From positions 1 through 64,000 of IMG/VR virus record IMGVR_UViG_3300032315_000470: a DNA stretch of 64,000 bases, one strand, 5' to 3'. This DNA is from a virus. The notes under the pieces were generated by a model. It was given only the letters and a program-made list of their open reading frames with translations, ran no database searches and had not been told where the DNA came from. This document shows positions 7,617-16,093 of this stretch, one piece after another. A program made the position numbers and the translations under genes. Position 1 is the first letter of the stretch. Every line of letters starts with the position of its first letter.

Positions 7617-9328
7617 TTATATTCAAATCCGTCAGATGGCGTAATTTTTTAAGTACTGGTACCAGTTTTACTGAAATTAATTTTCAAAGATCACCCAACA
7701 CATTAATTATTGGCAACAATGGTGCAGGTAAATCCACCATTCTTGATGCATTGTGTTTTGGTCTTTTTGGTAAACCATTTCGTAAGATAACCAAACCACA
7801 ATTATTAAACTCCATCAACCAATCCGATTGTGTTGTGGAGATTGAATTTTCTATTGGTAAAAAACAATACAAAGTAATTCGTGGTATCAAACCAAATGTG
7901 TTTGAGGTTTATCTTAATGATAAATTGCTTGACCAAGATGCTAAGGCAAAAGATTATCAGGAGTTCTTGGAAAAGTTTATTCTCAAGATTAACTATAAAT
8001 CATTTACACAAGTAGTTATTCTTGGTTCGGCATCATTTGTTCCGTTCATGCAATTATCTCCGGCTGACCGCAGATTGATTATTGAAGATTTATTGGACAT
8101 TGGTATTTTTTCCTCTATGAACGGAATTGTTAAAGAGAAGATGTCATCAATTAAAGATATCTCAACCAAAAACAAATATGAGATGGATCTATCTTCAGAA
8201 AGAATCAACTTCCAAAAACAAAGTATTGAAGATCATAAAAGTCGTTCTGATGAAGAAATTACCAAGAAGCGTAAAGAGATTGCCGATTCGGTTGATCAAA
8301 TCTTTACTTTAGAAAGAGATGTTGAACTAATTCAAAAACATATTGCCGTGTTGCAAAGTAAGATTGCCGACCAAATGGCAGTTCAAAAGAAAAGTGCCAA
8401 GTTGATTCAACTAGAATCCAAGCTTGAATCTCGTATTAAGAAGATTGATAAAGAGGTAACCTTCTATGAAGAACACTCCGATTGTCCAACTTGCAAACAA
8501 GGAATTGCGGAGTCTTTCCGAACCGAACAAGTTTCTGTTCTGAGTAACACTAAGTCGGAAGTGTCTACTGCACTATCGGACATCTCCACTCAAATTACAG
8601 CAACGAATAAACGAATCGAAGAAATACAACACGGCCTTAAACACATTACGGCACATAACAATGAAGTGGTCAAACACAACTCAACAATATCTGCCATCAA
8701 TAAATTTGTTACAAAATTACAAAAAGAAGTAGAAGAACTCACCAATCACAAAGATAGTCTTGAAGAAGAAAATGCCAAGTTAAAAGAACTCAAAGAAGAA
8801 CTTGGTGCATTAGTCAAAAAACAGGAAGAATTAGCAACAGAGAAACAGTATTATGAATTTGCCGGTTTACTATTAAAAGATACTGGCATTAAAACTAGAA
8901 TCATTCGTCAGTATTTACCTATTATGAATAAATTGATTAATAAGTATTTGACTGCCATGGACTTCTTTGTAAACTTCAACATCAATGAAAACTTTGAAGA
9001 AACTATTAAGTCTAGGCACCGTGATGAGTTTTCATATGCCAACTTTTCTGAAGGTGAAAAGATGCGTATAGATTTGGCTCTATTGTTTACATGGCGACAA
9101 ATTGCTAAGTTGAAGAACTCTACAAATACCAATTTATTAATTCTTGATGAGGTGTTTGATTCTTCTCTTGATGGAGTAGGCACAGAAGAATTTTTAAAGT
9201 TGATTCATGAGATGGGAACAGATACCAATGTGTTTGTTATCTCACACAAAGGTGACCAGTTGTTTGATAAATTCCGGTCGATTATTAAATTTGAGAAGCA
9301 TAACAATTTCAGTAGGATTGCAAAATGA
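7613..9328 (+). CDS. 46: recombination ATPase subunit gp46 (Rad50/SbcC-like)
   Basis: A 571-residue SMC-family ATPase, close to T4 gp46 (560). Walker A GNNGAGKST is at residues 34-42. Long coiled coils flank a zinc hook CPTC near residue 291. The C-terminal ABC signature NFSEGEKMRIDLA precedes Walker B NLLILDEVFD near residue 510. It forms the DNA-end-processing complex with gp47, and the ATGA overlap couples their translation. Confidence 0.92.
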   Translation: MIIFKSVRWRNFLSTGTSFTEINFQRSPNTLIIGNNGAGKSTILDALCFGLFGKPFRKITKPQLLNSINQSDCVVEIEFSIGKKQYKVIRGIKPNVFEVYLNDKLLDQDAKAKDYQEFLEKFILKINYKSFTQVVILGSASFVPFMQLSPADRRLIIEDLLDIGIFSSMNGIVKEKMSSIKDISTKNKYEMDLSSERINFQKQSIEDHKSRSDEEITKKRKEIADSVDQIFTLERDVELIQKHIAVLQSKIADQMAVQKKSAKLIQLESKLESRIKKIDKEVTFYEEHSDCPTCKQGIAESFRTEQVSVLSNTKSEVSTALSDISTQITATNKRIEEIQHGLKHITAHNNEVVKHNSTISAINKFVTKLQKEVEELTNHKDSLEEENAKLKELKEELGALVKKQEELATEKQYYEFAGLLLKDTGIKTRIIRQYLPIMNKLINKYLTAMDFFVNFNINENFEETIKSRHRDEFSYANFSEGEKMRIDLALLFTWRQIAKLKNSTNTNLLILDEVFDSSLDGVGTEEFLKLIHEMGTDTNVFVISHKGDQLFDKFRSIIKFEKHNNFSRIAK

Positions 9329-9930
9329 GTGAAACAATTGTTTTTAATACAGAAGAAACATTAAAGGATAAAAATTATGTAACAACACATAATATTCCTT
9401 TATTTGATTTAGTACCAGATACCGATCCAATTCTCCGTCAGGTCTTACCTGAATTTGATTTTACAAATGCACCAGTTAATCCAATGGAGTTTGCCTCTTC
9501 ATTGGTGGAAACTTGTAAGAAACATAATGGTTATGGATTATCTGCCAATCAATGTGGTTTTCCTTATCGTGTTTTTGTAATGGGTTCTGGTGATAATTAT
9601 GTGGCATTTTTTAATCCCAGCATTGTATTGAAATCCCACAAAGAAGTTCATATGGCCGAAGGTTGTTTATCTTTTCCTTTATTGGCATTGAGTATCACAC
9701 GACCAGAAGAAGTAGCGGTAACATACCAAGACTTTAATGGAGAGTGGAAACAGGCAACCTTTAATGGTATATCTGCTCGTTGTTTTCAACATGAGCTTGA
9801 CCATTTAAATGGAATAGTGTATACTAGTAAAGTAAAACCATTAGCACTACAAAGTGGATTAAAAAAACGAGATAAGATATTGAAGATGGTTAACAAGGTA
9901 AATAACAACTTGGCAAAGATTAAAAAATAA
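9325..9930 (+). CDS. def: peptide deformylase
   Basis: A 201-residue protein with all three deformylase motifs: GLSANQCG (from residue ~70; consensus GxGLAAxQ), EGCLSFP (~112; the Cys is a metal ligand) and HELDHLNG (~156; the two His are metal ligands and Glu is catalytic). The enzyme removes the formyl group from new proteins. Deformylases are known auxiliary genes of T4-like cyanophages and other marine phages. It overlaps gp46 by 4 bases and abuts the next gene (TAATGG), so it is co-expressed with recombination genes. The N-terminal ~45 residues before the catalytic fold are longer than in minimal phage forms. Confidence 0.9.
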   Translation: MSETIVFNTEETLKDKNYVTTHNIPLFDLVPDTDPILRQVLPEFDFTNAPVNPMEFASSLVETCKKHNGYGLSANQCGFPYRVFVMGSGDNYVAFFNPSIVLKSHKEVHMAEGCLSFPLLALSITRPEEVAVTYQDFNGEWKQATFNGISARCFQHELDHLNGIVYTSKVKPLALQSGLKKRDKILKMVNKVNNNLAKIKK

Positions 9931-11195
9931 TGGCAACACCAATTGAATATGTAGAAAAACAATGGAATGATTGGCAAGAGAAAAATCCTGCCGATTCATT
10001 TCAACACATTGATGAAGCAAACATGAAAGAAGTCCTAATTAAAGACTTAACATACGCTTCTCAAATGGATGTTCGTGAATATACTCTATATCAAAAATGG
10101 TGTGAGGTGAAAGAACGGTATCCTGTCTTTGAAGCCAGTACTATATTTGGTACAGAGTTACAGATGGTTGATCCTGAGCAAGATAAACTCATTAAAGAAG
10201 TTAGAAAAAACTTTTGGGTGCCAGAATCTCCTGATGATTATGAAAAACTAAAACCGGTTATGGTATTATCTAATGGTGAAGATGCTGCTCGTTGGAATGC
10301 CATTCGTACATTCTCATCAACCATGAAGAACAACAGCAACATTGGTCGTAATCTATTTTATGTTTTAACAGATGAAGTTACTGGTAAATATCTTGGTGTT
10401 ATCTGCATCTCCTCAGACTTTCTGGACTTGACTCCGAGAGATAACGCCATCGGATGGTCGAGAGATGTTAAGACACAGCAACACATGATTAATCACACCG
10501 CAATTGGATCCACCATCGTTCCGTTACAACCACTAGGTTTTAATTACATGGGTGGTAAGTTATTGGCCTTGATGTGTTTATCTGATACGGTTCAGGCCGA
10601 TTGGAAAAGACAATATGGAGACACTCTTGTTGGCGTTACTACAACGTCACTCTATGGAAAAACAAAGGCTGGAGGCCTCTCGCAGTATGATGGTCTTGAA
10701 CATTGGAATCCTATGGGTTTTTCTTCTGGTTCTGTGGCTTTCGAACCATCGAGGTCAACCAAAAAAATAGTGTTTGATTGGATCAAAGAGAATCATACTC
10801 GTAAATACTTTGAATGGTGGGAGGCCAAGAATACACAAGGACTTCCACTCAAGCGTGACCATAAGAATCGTTCTTTAAACTTTGCATATTCTAAACTACA
10901 AATACCTAAAGAACTGATTCGCACCGAACATCAACGTGGTATCTATTTTAGTCCTCTCTATAATAATACCTTTGAATTTCTCCGTAAGGAGATTACTGAT
11001 TCTGATCTGGTAAAGTCGTTTGATACCAGTGAAGAAGCCCTTGCCAATATTTGGAAAACCAAGTATGCTAAGGGACGAATTAGGCAATTACAGAAGAAGA
11101 ATACCGTTTCTTACGAATCTTTATTCTATAATGACCTAATTTACTTGTCTTGGGAAGAAACCAAGGCAAAATATTTGCCACAAGTTGGCAGATAA
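9930..11195 (+). CDS. DUF4338 / DruA-family-like protein (copy 1)
   Basis: A 421-residue protein. Residues ~125-260 follow the DUF4338 pattern: ARWNAIRTF, then GRNLFYVLTDEVTGKYLGV, the block LTPRDNAIGWS, a hydrophobic stretch ending in FNYMGGKLLALM, then WKRQYGDTLVGVTTTSLYG and LSQYDG. DUF4338 is the family that includes DruA of the Druantia anti-phage system. No DruB-E partner is present here, so a defence role should not be assumed. The basic C-terminal ~120 residues (KYAKGRIRQLQKK) are consistent with nucleic-acid binding. A paralogue lies at 27285 after gp41. It is translationally coupled to the deformylase. The family call is from remembered motif layout. Confidence 0.5.
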   Translation: MATPIEYVEKQWNDWQEKNPADSFQHIDEANMKEVLIKDLTYASQMDVREYTLYQKWCEVKERYPVFEASTIFGTELQMVDPEQDKLIKEVRKNFWVPESPDDYEKLKPVMVLSNGEDAARWNAIRTFSSTMKNNSNIGRNLFYVLTDEVTGKYLGVICISSDFLDLTPRDNAIGWSRDVKTQQHMINHTAIGSTIVPLQPLGFNYMGGKLLALMCLSDTVQADWKRQYGDTLVGVTTTSLYGKTKAGGLSQYDGLEHWNPMGFSSGSVAFEPSRSTKKIVFDWIKENHTRKYFEWWEAKNTQGLPLKRDHKNRSLNFAYSKLQIPKELIRTEHQRGIYFSPLYNNTFEFLRKEITDSDLVKSFDTSEEALANIWKTKYAKGRIRQLQKKNTVSYESLFYNDLIYLSWEETKAKYLPQVGR

Positions 11196-11221
11196 ACAAA
11201 ACAAGTATACCATCAATATGC

Positions 11222-11251
11222 TTGACACACACATATATATAATGATATGAT
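11222..11251 (+). promoter_or_regulatory. sigma70-type promoter
   Basis: TTGACA (11222-11227) and TATGAT (11246-11251) with an 18-base spacer, ahead of the small helix-turn-helix gene. A further TATAAT-like AT run lies inside the spacer. Confidence 0.65.
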
Positions 11252-11303
11252 GTGAGAACTTGCTTAAGGCAAGGATTTATTAACTTTACTATGGAGTATT
11301 ACA

Positions 11304-11570
11304 ATGAGCAAATTATCTGCTAAAGAAAAGATGTTGAATGCCTTACAACAACCTTCTGGTTACAACACTTTTACTGTCAAACAAGCCCAACGCCGTTTCG
11401 GCATCACCAATGTTACCGCCCGCATTGACGAACTACGTCAAGATGGTCATGTAATCTACACAAACAAAAAAGTTGTAGATGGTAAGAAAGTTGCCTTCTA
11501 TCGTATGGGTAAACCAACCAAAGCTATGGTTCGTGCCGCATACAAAGGTGGTTTTAGCTTTACTGCCTAA
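11304..11570 (+). CDS. winged-helix/HTH DNA-binding protein
   Basis: An 88-residue basic protein. The segment TFTVKQAQRRFGITNVTARIDELRQDGHVIYTNKKVVDGKKVAFYRMG is a typical winged helix: recognition helix ITNVTARIDELR followed by a wing. The tail is PTKAMVRAAYKGG. Similar short HTH proteins are common in T4-like and other phages and are thought to act as transcription regulators, but the target is unknown. It stands alone as its own unit between a promoter (11222) and a terminator (11582), with GGAG upstream of the ATG, so it is probably made strongly and early. Confidence 0.65.
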   Translation: MSKLSAKEKMLNALQQPSGYNTFTVKQAQRRFGITNVTARIDELRQDGHVIYTNKKVVDGKKVAFYRMGKPTKAMVRAAYKGGFSFTA

Positions 11571-11581
11571 TAATCTTTAGT

Positions 11582-11612
11582 GGGGAGGTCCTCAAAAAGG
11601 ACTCCCTTTTTT
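11582..11612 (+). terminator. intrinsic terminator
   Basis: GGGAGGTCCT and AGGACTCCC pair with one bulged G around a CAAAA loop, followed by six T. It closes the single-gene unit of the HTH protein. Confidence 0.75.
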
Positions 11613-11628
11613 ATTTCTCGGAGAACAA

Positions 11629-12447
11629 ATGGAAATTTCAATTAAAAAAGAAGAATTACAAAAAAAGAGTCTGTTTGTCGCTACACCAATGTATGGCGGC
11701 ATGAATCACGGACTATACATGAAAGCCTGTCTGGATCTACAAGGTCTGTGTTTGCAATACGGCGTACAGATTAAATTTTCATTTCTTTTCAACGAATCAC
11801 TAATTACTCGTGCAAGAAACTATCTTGTAGATGAGTTTATTCATCGTTCAGAATGTACGCACATGTTGTTCTTGGATTCGGACATTTCTTTCAATCCACA
11901 AGATGTAATCGCTTTACTTGCACTCGATAAAGACGTTGCTGGAGGTCCTTATCCTAAGAAGGCCATCAAATGGAAATCAGTTAAGAAAGCTGTAGAAAAG
12001 AAACCAGATATTGATCCACAGACACTTGAAAAAGTTACTGGTGATTATGTGTTCAATCCAGTTAAGGGTACAGCACAATTCTCGGTTACAGAACCACTTG
12101 AAGTATTAGAAATTGGCACAGGATTCATGATGATCCGCCGTGAAGTGTTTGAGAAGATGGAAAAACAATATCCAGAAATTCGTTATAAACCAGACCATGT
12201 AGGTCAGGCTAACTTTGATGGATCACGATACATTCATGCGTTCTTTGATACGGTCATTGATACAAAAAATTCAATCACTGGTGGCGGCTCGGATCGTTAC
12301 CTGAGTGAAGATTATATGTTCTGTCAGATGTGGCGTAAGATGGGTGGTTCAATCTGGTTATGCCCTTGGATGAAAACATCACACATTGGTACTTATCACT
12401 TTCATGGAGATATGCCAGCTGTTGCTAATTTTGTCGGAGAAATGTAA
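11629..12447 (+). CDS. GT-A fold glycosyltransferase
   Basis: A 272-residue protein. LFVATPMYGGMNHGLYMKA opens a Rossmann-like strand. THMLFLDSDISFNP (DSD at residues ~83-85) is the DxD metal and nucleotide-sugar site, and IGTGFMMIRREVFE with LSEDYMFCQMWRK is the acceptor-side pattern of phage GT-A enzymes. The substrate is unknown. It could modify phage DNA bases or virion or host surface sugars. It forms a two-gene unit with the pyrophosphohydrolase (TAATGG junction), away from the main sugar cassette at 30-35 kb, which makes a nucleotide-related role worth considering. Confidence 0.72.
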   Translation: MEISIKKEELQKKSLFVATPMYGGMNHGLYMKACLDLQGLCLQYGVQIKFSFLFNESLITRARNYLVDEFIHRSECTHMLFLDSDISFNPQDVIALLALDKDVAGGPYPKKAIKWKSVKKAVEKKPDIDPQTLEKVTGDYVFNPVKGTAQFSVTEPLEVLEIGTGFMMIRREVFEKMEKQYPEIRYKPDHVGQANFDGSRYIHAFFDTVIDTKNSITGGGSDRYLSEDYMFCQMWRKMGGSIWLCPWMKTSHIGTYHFHGDMPAVANFVGEM

Positions 12448-12899
12448 TGGTTAAAATTTATGAAAGTCCGGATAAAGGTAAAACCATATACGAAAGAAAC
12501 TTTGGTGAAGCGGATCGACAGACATATTATGTGAAAGATGGTGGTAGAATTGTTGCAGAAGCTCCTTATCAACCTGGATATGAAGATGCTGTACCACAAC
12601 CAACACAAGAGATTGGTCGTAAGTTTGATGGTGGTAAATTGATGTATGGACTTCTTCCACCTCTGGCCTTGGAAGAAACAGTTAAAGTATTAACCTTTGG
12701 TGCTCAAAAATATGAACCCGATAATTGGCAGTTTGTACCTGATTCTAAGCGTAGGTATTTCGATGCCTTACAACGACACCTTTGGGCTTGGAAGCAAGGT
12801 GAGCAAATCGACCAAGAATCTCGATTGCCGCATCTGGCACATGCGATGTGTTGCCTAATGTTTTTATATGAACACGATGTTAAGTATTCCAAAGAATAA
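12447..12899 (+). CDS. dATP/dGTP pyrophosphohydrolase-like protein (DUF5664)
   Basis: A 150-residue protein. From about residue 58 it matches the DUF5664 / MazZ-type pattern: KFDGGKLMYGLLPPLALEE, VKVLTFGAQKYEPDNW, RRYFDALQRHLWAWKQGE, LPHLAHAMCCLMFLYEHD. The family belongs to the MazG-like all-alpha superfamily. Characterised members hydrolyse dATP/dGTP to monophosphates, and in Z-genome phages feed 2-aminoadenine synthesis. No PurZ, DatZ or matching polymerase is present here, so pool control is the cautious reading. The N-terminal ~55 residues are an extra, less conserved extension. Confidence 0.75.
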   Translation: MVKIYESPDKGKTIYERNFGEADRQTYYVKDGGRIVAEAPYQPGYEDAVPQPTQEIGRKFDGGKLMYGLLPPLALEETVKVLTFGAQKYEPDNWQFVPDSKRRYFDALQRHLWAWKQGEQIDQESRLPHLAHAMCCLMFLYEHDVKYSKE

Positions 12900-12900
12900 C

Positions 12901-12929
12901 TTGACTTTTATTTTAGAATGTAGTAGGAT
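12901..12929 (+). promoter_or_regulatory. sigma70-type promoter for gene 45
   Basis: TTGACT (12901-12906), a 17-base spacer, then TAGGAT (12924-12929). Located directly before the sliding-clamp gene. Confidence 0.5.
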
Positions 12930-12958
12930 AGTAATAACTTTACATAATGGAGAAACAA

Positions 12959-13636
12959 ATGAAGTTAACCAAAGATACACTTGATGTATTAAAAAACTTT
13001 TCAACAATTAATTCTGGTATTGAATTTAAAAAAGGCAACACAATCAAAACGATGTCCTCTGGTAAGACAGTTCTTGCCAAAGCCAATCTAAAAGATGAGT
13101 TTCCACAAGATTTCTGTATCTACGATTTGAATCAGTTCCTATCGGTTCATGGTCTATTTGATAATACTGAAATTGAATTTGAAGGCGACAAGAACGTTAT
13201 TTTCAAAAGTGGTCCTAAGAAAGCGACCAAGTATCGCATGACGGCCAAAGAAATGATTGTTACGCCTCCAGAAAAAGAACTAAGTCTTCCTTCTGTGGAT
13301 GTTTCGTTCACTTTGACCAAAGAAGATTTTAGTGACCTTCTAAAGAGTGCGGCAGTTCTTCAATCACCACATATTGCTGTTGAATCTAAAGACGAAAAAA
13401 TCTGTTTGACTACATTCAATGCCAAAGACGATGCTGCACACACAAACTCAATTGAAGTTGCTGAAGGTAATGGTAAAGTATTCAAGATGGTGTTCTTAAC
13501 GGACAACCTTAAAATGATTCCGGGATCATACAATGTTGAAATCTCATCCAAAGGTCTGGCATCATTCAAAAATCAAAATGTTGATATTCAATATTGGGTA
13601 GCAACAGAATCTAAAGAATCTAAATTTGAGGGATAA
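12959..13636 (+). CDS. 45: sliding clamp gp45
   Basis: A 225-residue protein, close to T4 gp45 (228), with the two-domain beta-alpha layout: MKLTKDTLDVLKNFSTINSG at the N-terminus (T4: MKLSKDTTALLKNFATINSG), IYDLNQFLSVHGLF and, in domain two, FTLTKEDFSDLLKSAAVLQ. The trimeric ring tethers DNA polymerase gp43 to DNA and, with gp55, activates late promoters. An ATG at 12947 is in frame, but 12959 has GGAG at ideal spacing and gives the family's N-terminus. The order 45, 44, 62, regA is that of T4, with two small genes between 45 and 44. Confidence 0.92.
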   Translation: MKLTKDTLDVLKNFSTINSGIEFKKGNTIKTMSSGKTVLAKANLKDEFPQDFCIYDLNQFLSVHGLFDNTEIEFEGDKNVIFKSGPKKATKYRMTAKEMIVTPPEKELSLPSVDVSFTLTKEDFSDLLKSAAVLQSPHIAVESKDEKICLTTFNAKDDAAHTNSIEVAEGNGKVFKMVFLTDNLKMIPGSYNVEISSKGLASFKNQNVDIQYWVATESKESKFEG

Positions 13637-13638
13637 TT

Positions 13639-13827
13639 ATGTTAGTATATTTTACAGATGCAACCAACCAACAAAAAGTTGCAATTAATCCAAAATATGT
13701 GGTTGTGGTTTTTGTTTTACCTGATGGTGAAATGAAAGGTAAAACCGTGGTTGGTTTAACGAATGGTAATATCGTTGTAGAAGAATCACAAATTGATGTT
13801 GTTGGTATCTTACAAGGACAAATGTAA
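13639..13827 (+). CDS. small conserved protein between 45 and 44
   Basis: A 62-residue all-beta protein (LVYFTDATNQQKVAINPKYVV, TVVGLTNGNIVVEESQIDVVG). The layout, a short strand, an NPxxV turn, then L-T-N-G and V-x-E-S, recalls the small FlbD-like beta proteins, but this is only a resemblance. It begins two bases after the gp45 stop and overlaps the next gene by one base (AATGC), so it is part of the clamp operon. Function unknown. Confidence 0.55.
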   Translation: MLVYFTDATNQQKVAINPKYVVVVFVLPDGEMKGKTVVGLTNGNIVVEESQIDVVGILQGQM

Positions 13828-14102
13828 TGCCGACAATCACAACTCAGTTTGGAACTTTTGATGAGGTTCAGTTAAAAGCACTCAAAGGTGTGATTGAAGA
13901 AATTAACCATGCCACTCGGCAAATTGAAGCACACAATAGTCAAATCAAAGACATTGTGGATGCGGCTCATGATACCTTTAAGATTCCTAAGAAGATTATT
14001 AAACGTATCGCCAAAGTACAACACAACCAATCGTTACAAGAAGAAGTGGCAGAGTTTAAAGAATTTGAGGCATTATTTGAAGGTATTACAGAAGTTAAGT
14101 AA
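13827..14102 (+). CDS. dsbA: DsbA-like double-stranded DNA-binding protein
   Basis: A 91-residue helical protein. NSQIKDIVDAAHDTFKIPKK, then IIKRIAKVQHNQS, then EEVAEFKEFEALFEGI align by pattern and length with T4 DsbA (89 residues; NELIKDIRIRAKDELGVDGK... NRLLALYHKDN... ETEEVVELYDTVF). T4 DsbA binds late promoter regions and modestly aids late transcription. Location in the clamp operon, next to a late-transcription co-factor (gp45), fits. The similarity is modest, so the symbol is tentative. Confidence 0.6.
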   Translation: MPTITTQFGTFDEVQLKALKGVIEEINHATRQIEAHNSQIKDIVDAAHDTFKIPKKIIKRIAKVQHNQSLQEEVAEFKEFEALFEGITEVK

Positions 14103-14137
14103 TACCACTATGAAGTACTATATTATGGGAGTTTTGA

Positions 14138-15070
14138 ATGGAACATTTATTATGGGTCGAAAAGTATCGACCATCTAAGGTGGAAGATTGCGTCTTGCCG
14201 GATGCAATCAAATCCACATTTCAAGAATATGTAAACAAAAAAGAAATACCCAATCTATTATTATCTGGCAGTGCAGGTGTTGGTAAGACAACAATCGCCA
14301 AAGCTTTGTGTGAAGAAGTGGGTTGTGATTATATCATCATCAACGGTTCAGACGAATCAGGCATTGATGTTCTCCGCACCAAAATCAAAAACTATGCATC
14401 ATCAGTCTCCTTAATGGGTGGTCGTAAGGTCATCATCATTGACGAAGCAGACTATCTAAATCCTAATTCAACTCAACCTGCATTGCGTGGTGCGATTGAG
14501 GAGTTTGCCTCAAACTGTTCATTCATCTTTACTTGTAATTATAAGAATCGTATTATTGATCCGATTCATTCTCGTTGTACCGTTATTGACTTCCGAATCA
14601 ATGGCCAAAAGGCTAAGATGGCTTCTCAATTCTTCAAGAGAGTGGAGTGGATTCTAGAGCAAGAAGGTATTACATACGACAAAGAAGTGGTGGCTGCTGT
14701 TATCACAAAACACTTTCCAGATAATCGTAGAATTCTAAATGAACTACAACGATACGCCGTTTCTGGTACAATTGATAAAGGCATTCTTTCTTCTGTTAGT
14801 GATATACAACTTAGTGAATTAATCAAAGCACTCAAAGAGAAAGATTTTGCATCGGCTCGTAAATGGGTTACCAACAATCTAGATAATGATCCAGCCAGAA
14901 TCTTCCGTAAATTGTATGATGGTTTATATGAATCATTAAAACCACAATCTGTGCCACAATTGGTTCTTATCCTTGCACGATATCAATATCAAGCCGCCTT
15001 TGTGGCTGATGCTGAGATTAATCTGATTGCCTGTTTGACAGAGATTATGGTGGATTGTGAGTTCAAATAA
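14138..15070 (+). CDS. 44: clamp-loader large subunit gp44
   Basis: A 310-residue AAA+ ATPase (T4 gp44: 319). It opens with LLWVEKYRPSKVEDCVLP (family signature W-x-E-K-Y-R-P). Walker A GSAGVGKT is at residues 44-51, Walker B DEAD at 102-105, and the arginine-finger motif SRC at 145-147. Four copies with one gp62 open the gp45 clamp and load it at primer ends. It overlaps gp62 by one base (TAATGC). Confidence 0.93.
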   Translation: MEHLLWVEKYRPSKVEDCVLPDAIKSTFQEYVNKKEIPNLLLSGSAGVGKTTIAKALCEEVGCDYIIINGSDESGIDVLRTKIKNYASSVSLMGGRKVIIIDEADYLNPNSTQPALRGAIEEFASNCSFIFTCNYKNRIIDPIHSRCTVIDFRINGQKAKMASQFFKRVEWILEQEGITYDKEVVAAVITKHFPDNRRILNELQRYAVSGTIDKGILSSVSDIQLSELIKALKEKDFASARKWVTNNLDNDPARIFRKLYDGLYESLKPQSVPQLVLILARYQYQAAFVADAEINLIACLTEIMVDCEFK

Positions 15071-15459
15071 TGCCAGATTTATTCAAGGAGATTATACCCT
15101 CAATACTCCAAACTAAAAAGTCTGTAATCCACGATGATATAGATGCTAAAGACTATACACCCTTTGTGGTTAATAGAGCCTTGTCTTACCACATGGATTG
15201 TGTTCTATATGCGAATGAGATGAATTTGTATCCTGAGGTTGATAAAGACCTTCAATACCAATACCTGTTAGGTTCTATTCGTCCAATGAAACGTAAATTT
15301 CAACCGTGGCAGAAATCGGAGACCGATAAAAATATAGAATGTGTCAAGACATACTTTGGTTACTCCAATCAGAAAGCCAAAGAGGCTCTTCGTATTCTGA
15401 ATAATGAACAAATCGATGAAATAAAAAGAAAAACAGATAAGGGCGGAGTTAAAAGTTGA
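15070..15459 (+). CDS. 62: clamp-loader small subunit gp62
   Basis: A 129-residue protein placed, as in T4, directly after gp44. The segments DYTPFVVNRALSYHMDCVLYANEMN and YQYLLGSIRPMKRKFQPW, followed by KTYFGYSNQKAKEAL, are those of gp62. It is shorter than T4 gp62 (187 residues), as it is in many cyanophage relatives, and consists mainly of the N-terminal collar-type region. The product completes the 4:1 clamp-loader complex. Confidence 0.85.
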   Translation: MPDLFKEIIPSILQTKKSVIHDDIDAKDYTPFVVNRALSYHMDCVLYANEMNLYPEVDKDLQYQYLLGSIRPMKRKFQPWQKSETDKNIECVKTYFGYSNQKAKEALRILNNEQIDEIKRKTDKGGVKS

Positions 15460-15464
15460 ATTGT

Positions 15465-15472
15465 TATAAATA
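15465..15472 (+). promoter_or_regulatory. late promoter
   Basis: TATAAATA directly after gp62, ahead of the HNH endonuclease gene. A weak dyad GTTAT...ATAAC surrounds it. Confidence 0.6.
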
Positions 15473-15502
15473 TACAATAACACTTTTATTAAATATAAAA
15501 AT

Positions 15503-16069
15503 ATGATTTATCCAACCACACTTAAAGAAGCCAAAGTCTTGCAGACAAAATATTACCAAACTGGTAAATTATGTCCACAAGGACATAACTCCAAAAGATA
15601 CACCAAATGTTCTCGTTGTGTTGAATGTGTTTCTGAAAAACAAAAAATTTCAGGCAACAAATATGCAAAAAAATGGAGAGAAACACATAAAGAATCAAAT
15701 AAAGTAAAAAGCAAAGAAGAATATAGGAAACAAGGAAAAAATTATATTTACTTGATGTGGTCGAGAGCCAAAAAAAGAGCTCTAGAAAAAAACATACCCT
15801 TCGATATTAATTTGAGTGATATAATTATTCCTACTGTTTGTCCTGTATTGAATGTTCCTTTTGCAATAAATGCTTCCGGCCGTGGTCCTGGAGATTATTC
15901 TCCGTCATTGGATAGAATCATTCCAGAATTGGGGTATGTTAAAAATAATATTAAAGTTATATCATTCAAAGCAAATAGAATAAAATCTGATGCGGATGTT
16001 GTTGATTTAAAAAAAGTTTTGGAATATGTGGAACACAACAATTCTAAATATAACAATAACATTCTATAA
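15503..16069 (+). CDS. HNH-type homing endonuclease
   Basis: A 188-residue basic protein. The N-terminal half has a zinc-finger-like pair (CPQGH...C-S-R-C-V-E-C). The second half carries the variant HNH core seen in many phage enzymes: TVCPVLNVPF, SLDRIIPELGYVKNNIKVISFKANRIKSDAD. Free-standing between gp62 and regA, a known invasion site in T4-like genomes. Its own late promoter (15465) and the lack of a visible Shine-Dalgarno sequence suggest low late expression. Confidence 0.75.
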   Translation: MIYPTTLKEAKVLQTKYYQTGKLCPQGHNSKRYTKCSRCVECVSEKQKISGNKYAKKWRETHKESNKVKSKEEYRKQGKNYIYLMWSRAKKRALEKNIPFDINLSDIIIPTVCPVLNVPFAINASGRGPGDYSPSLDRIIPELGYVKNNIKVISFKANRIKSDADVVDLKKVLEYVEHNNSKYNNNIL

Positions 16070-16093
16070 TAAAAAATAATAGGCGAATGAATA

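Noticed and set aside
9930-11195. A Druantia defence system
   Set aside because: Only DruA-like proteins are present. No DruB-E or the large helicase component is in the window, so a complete system is not supported.
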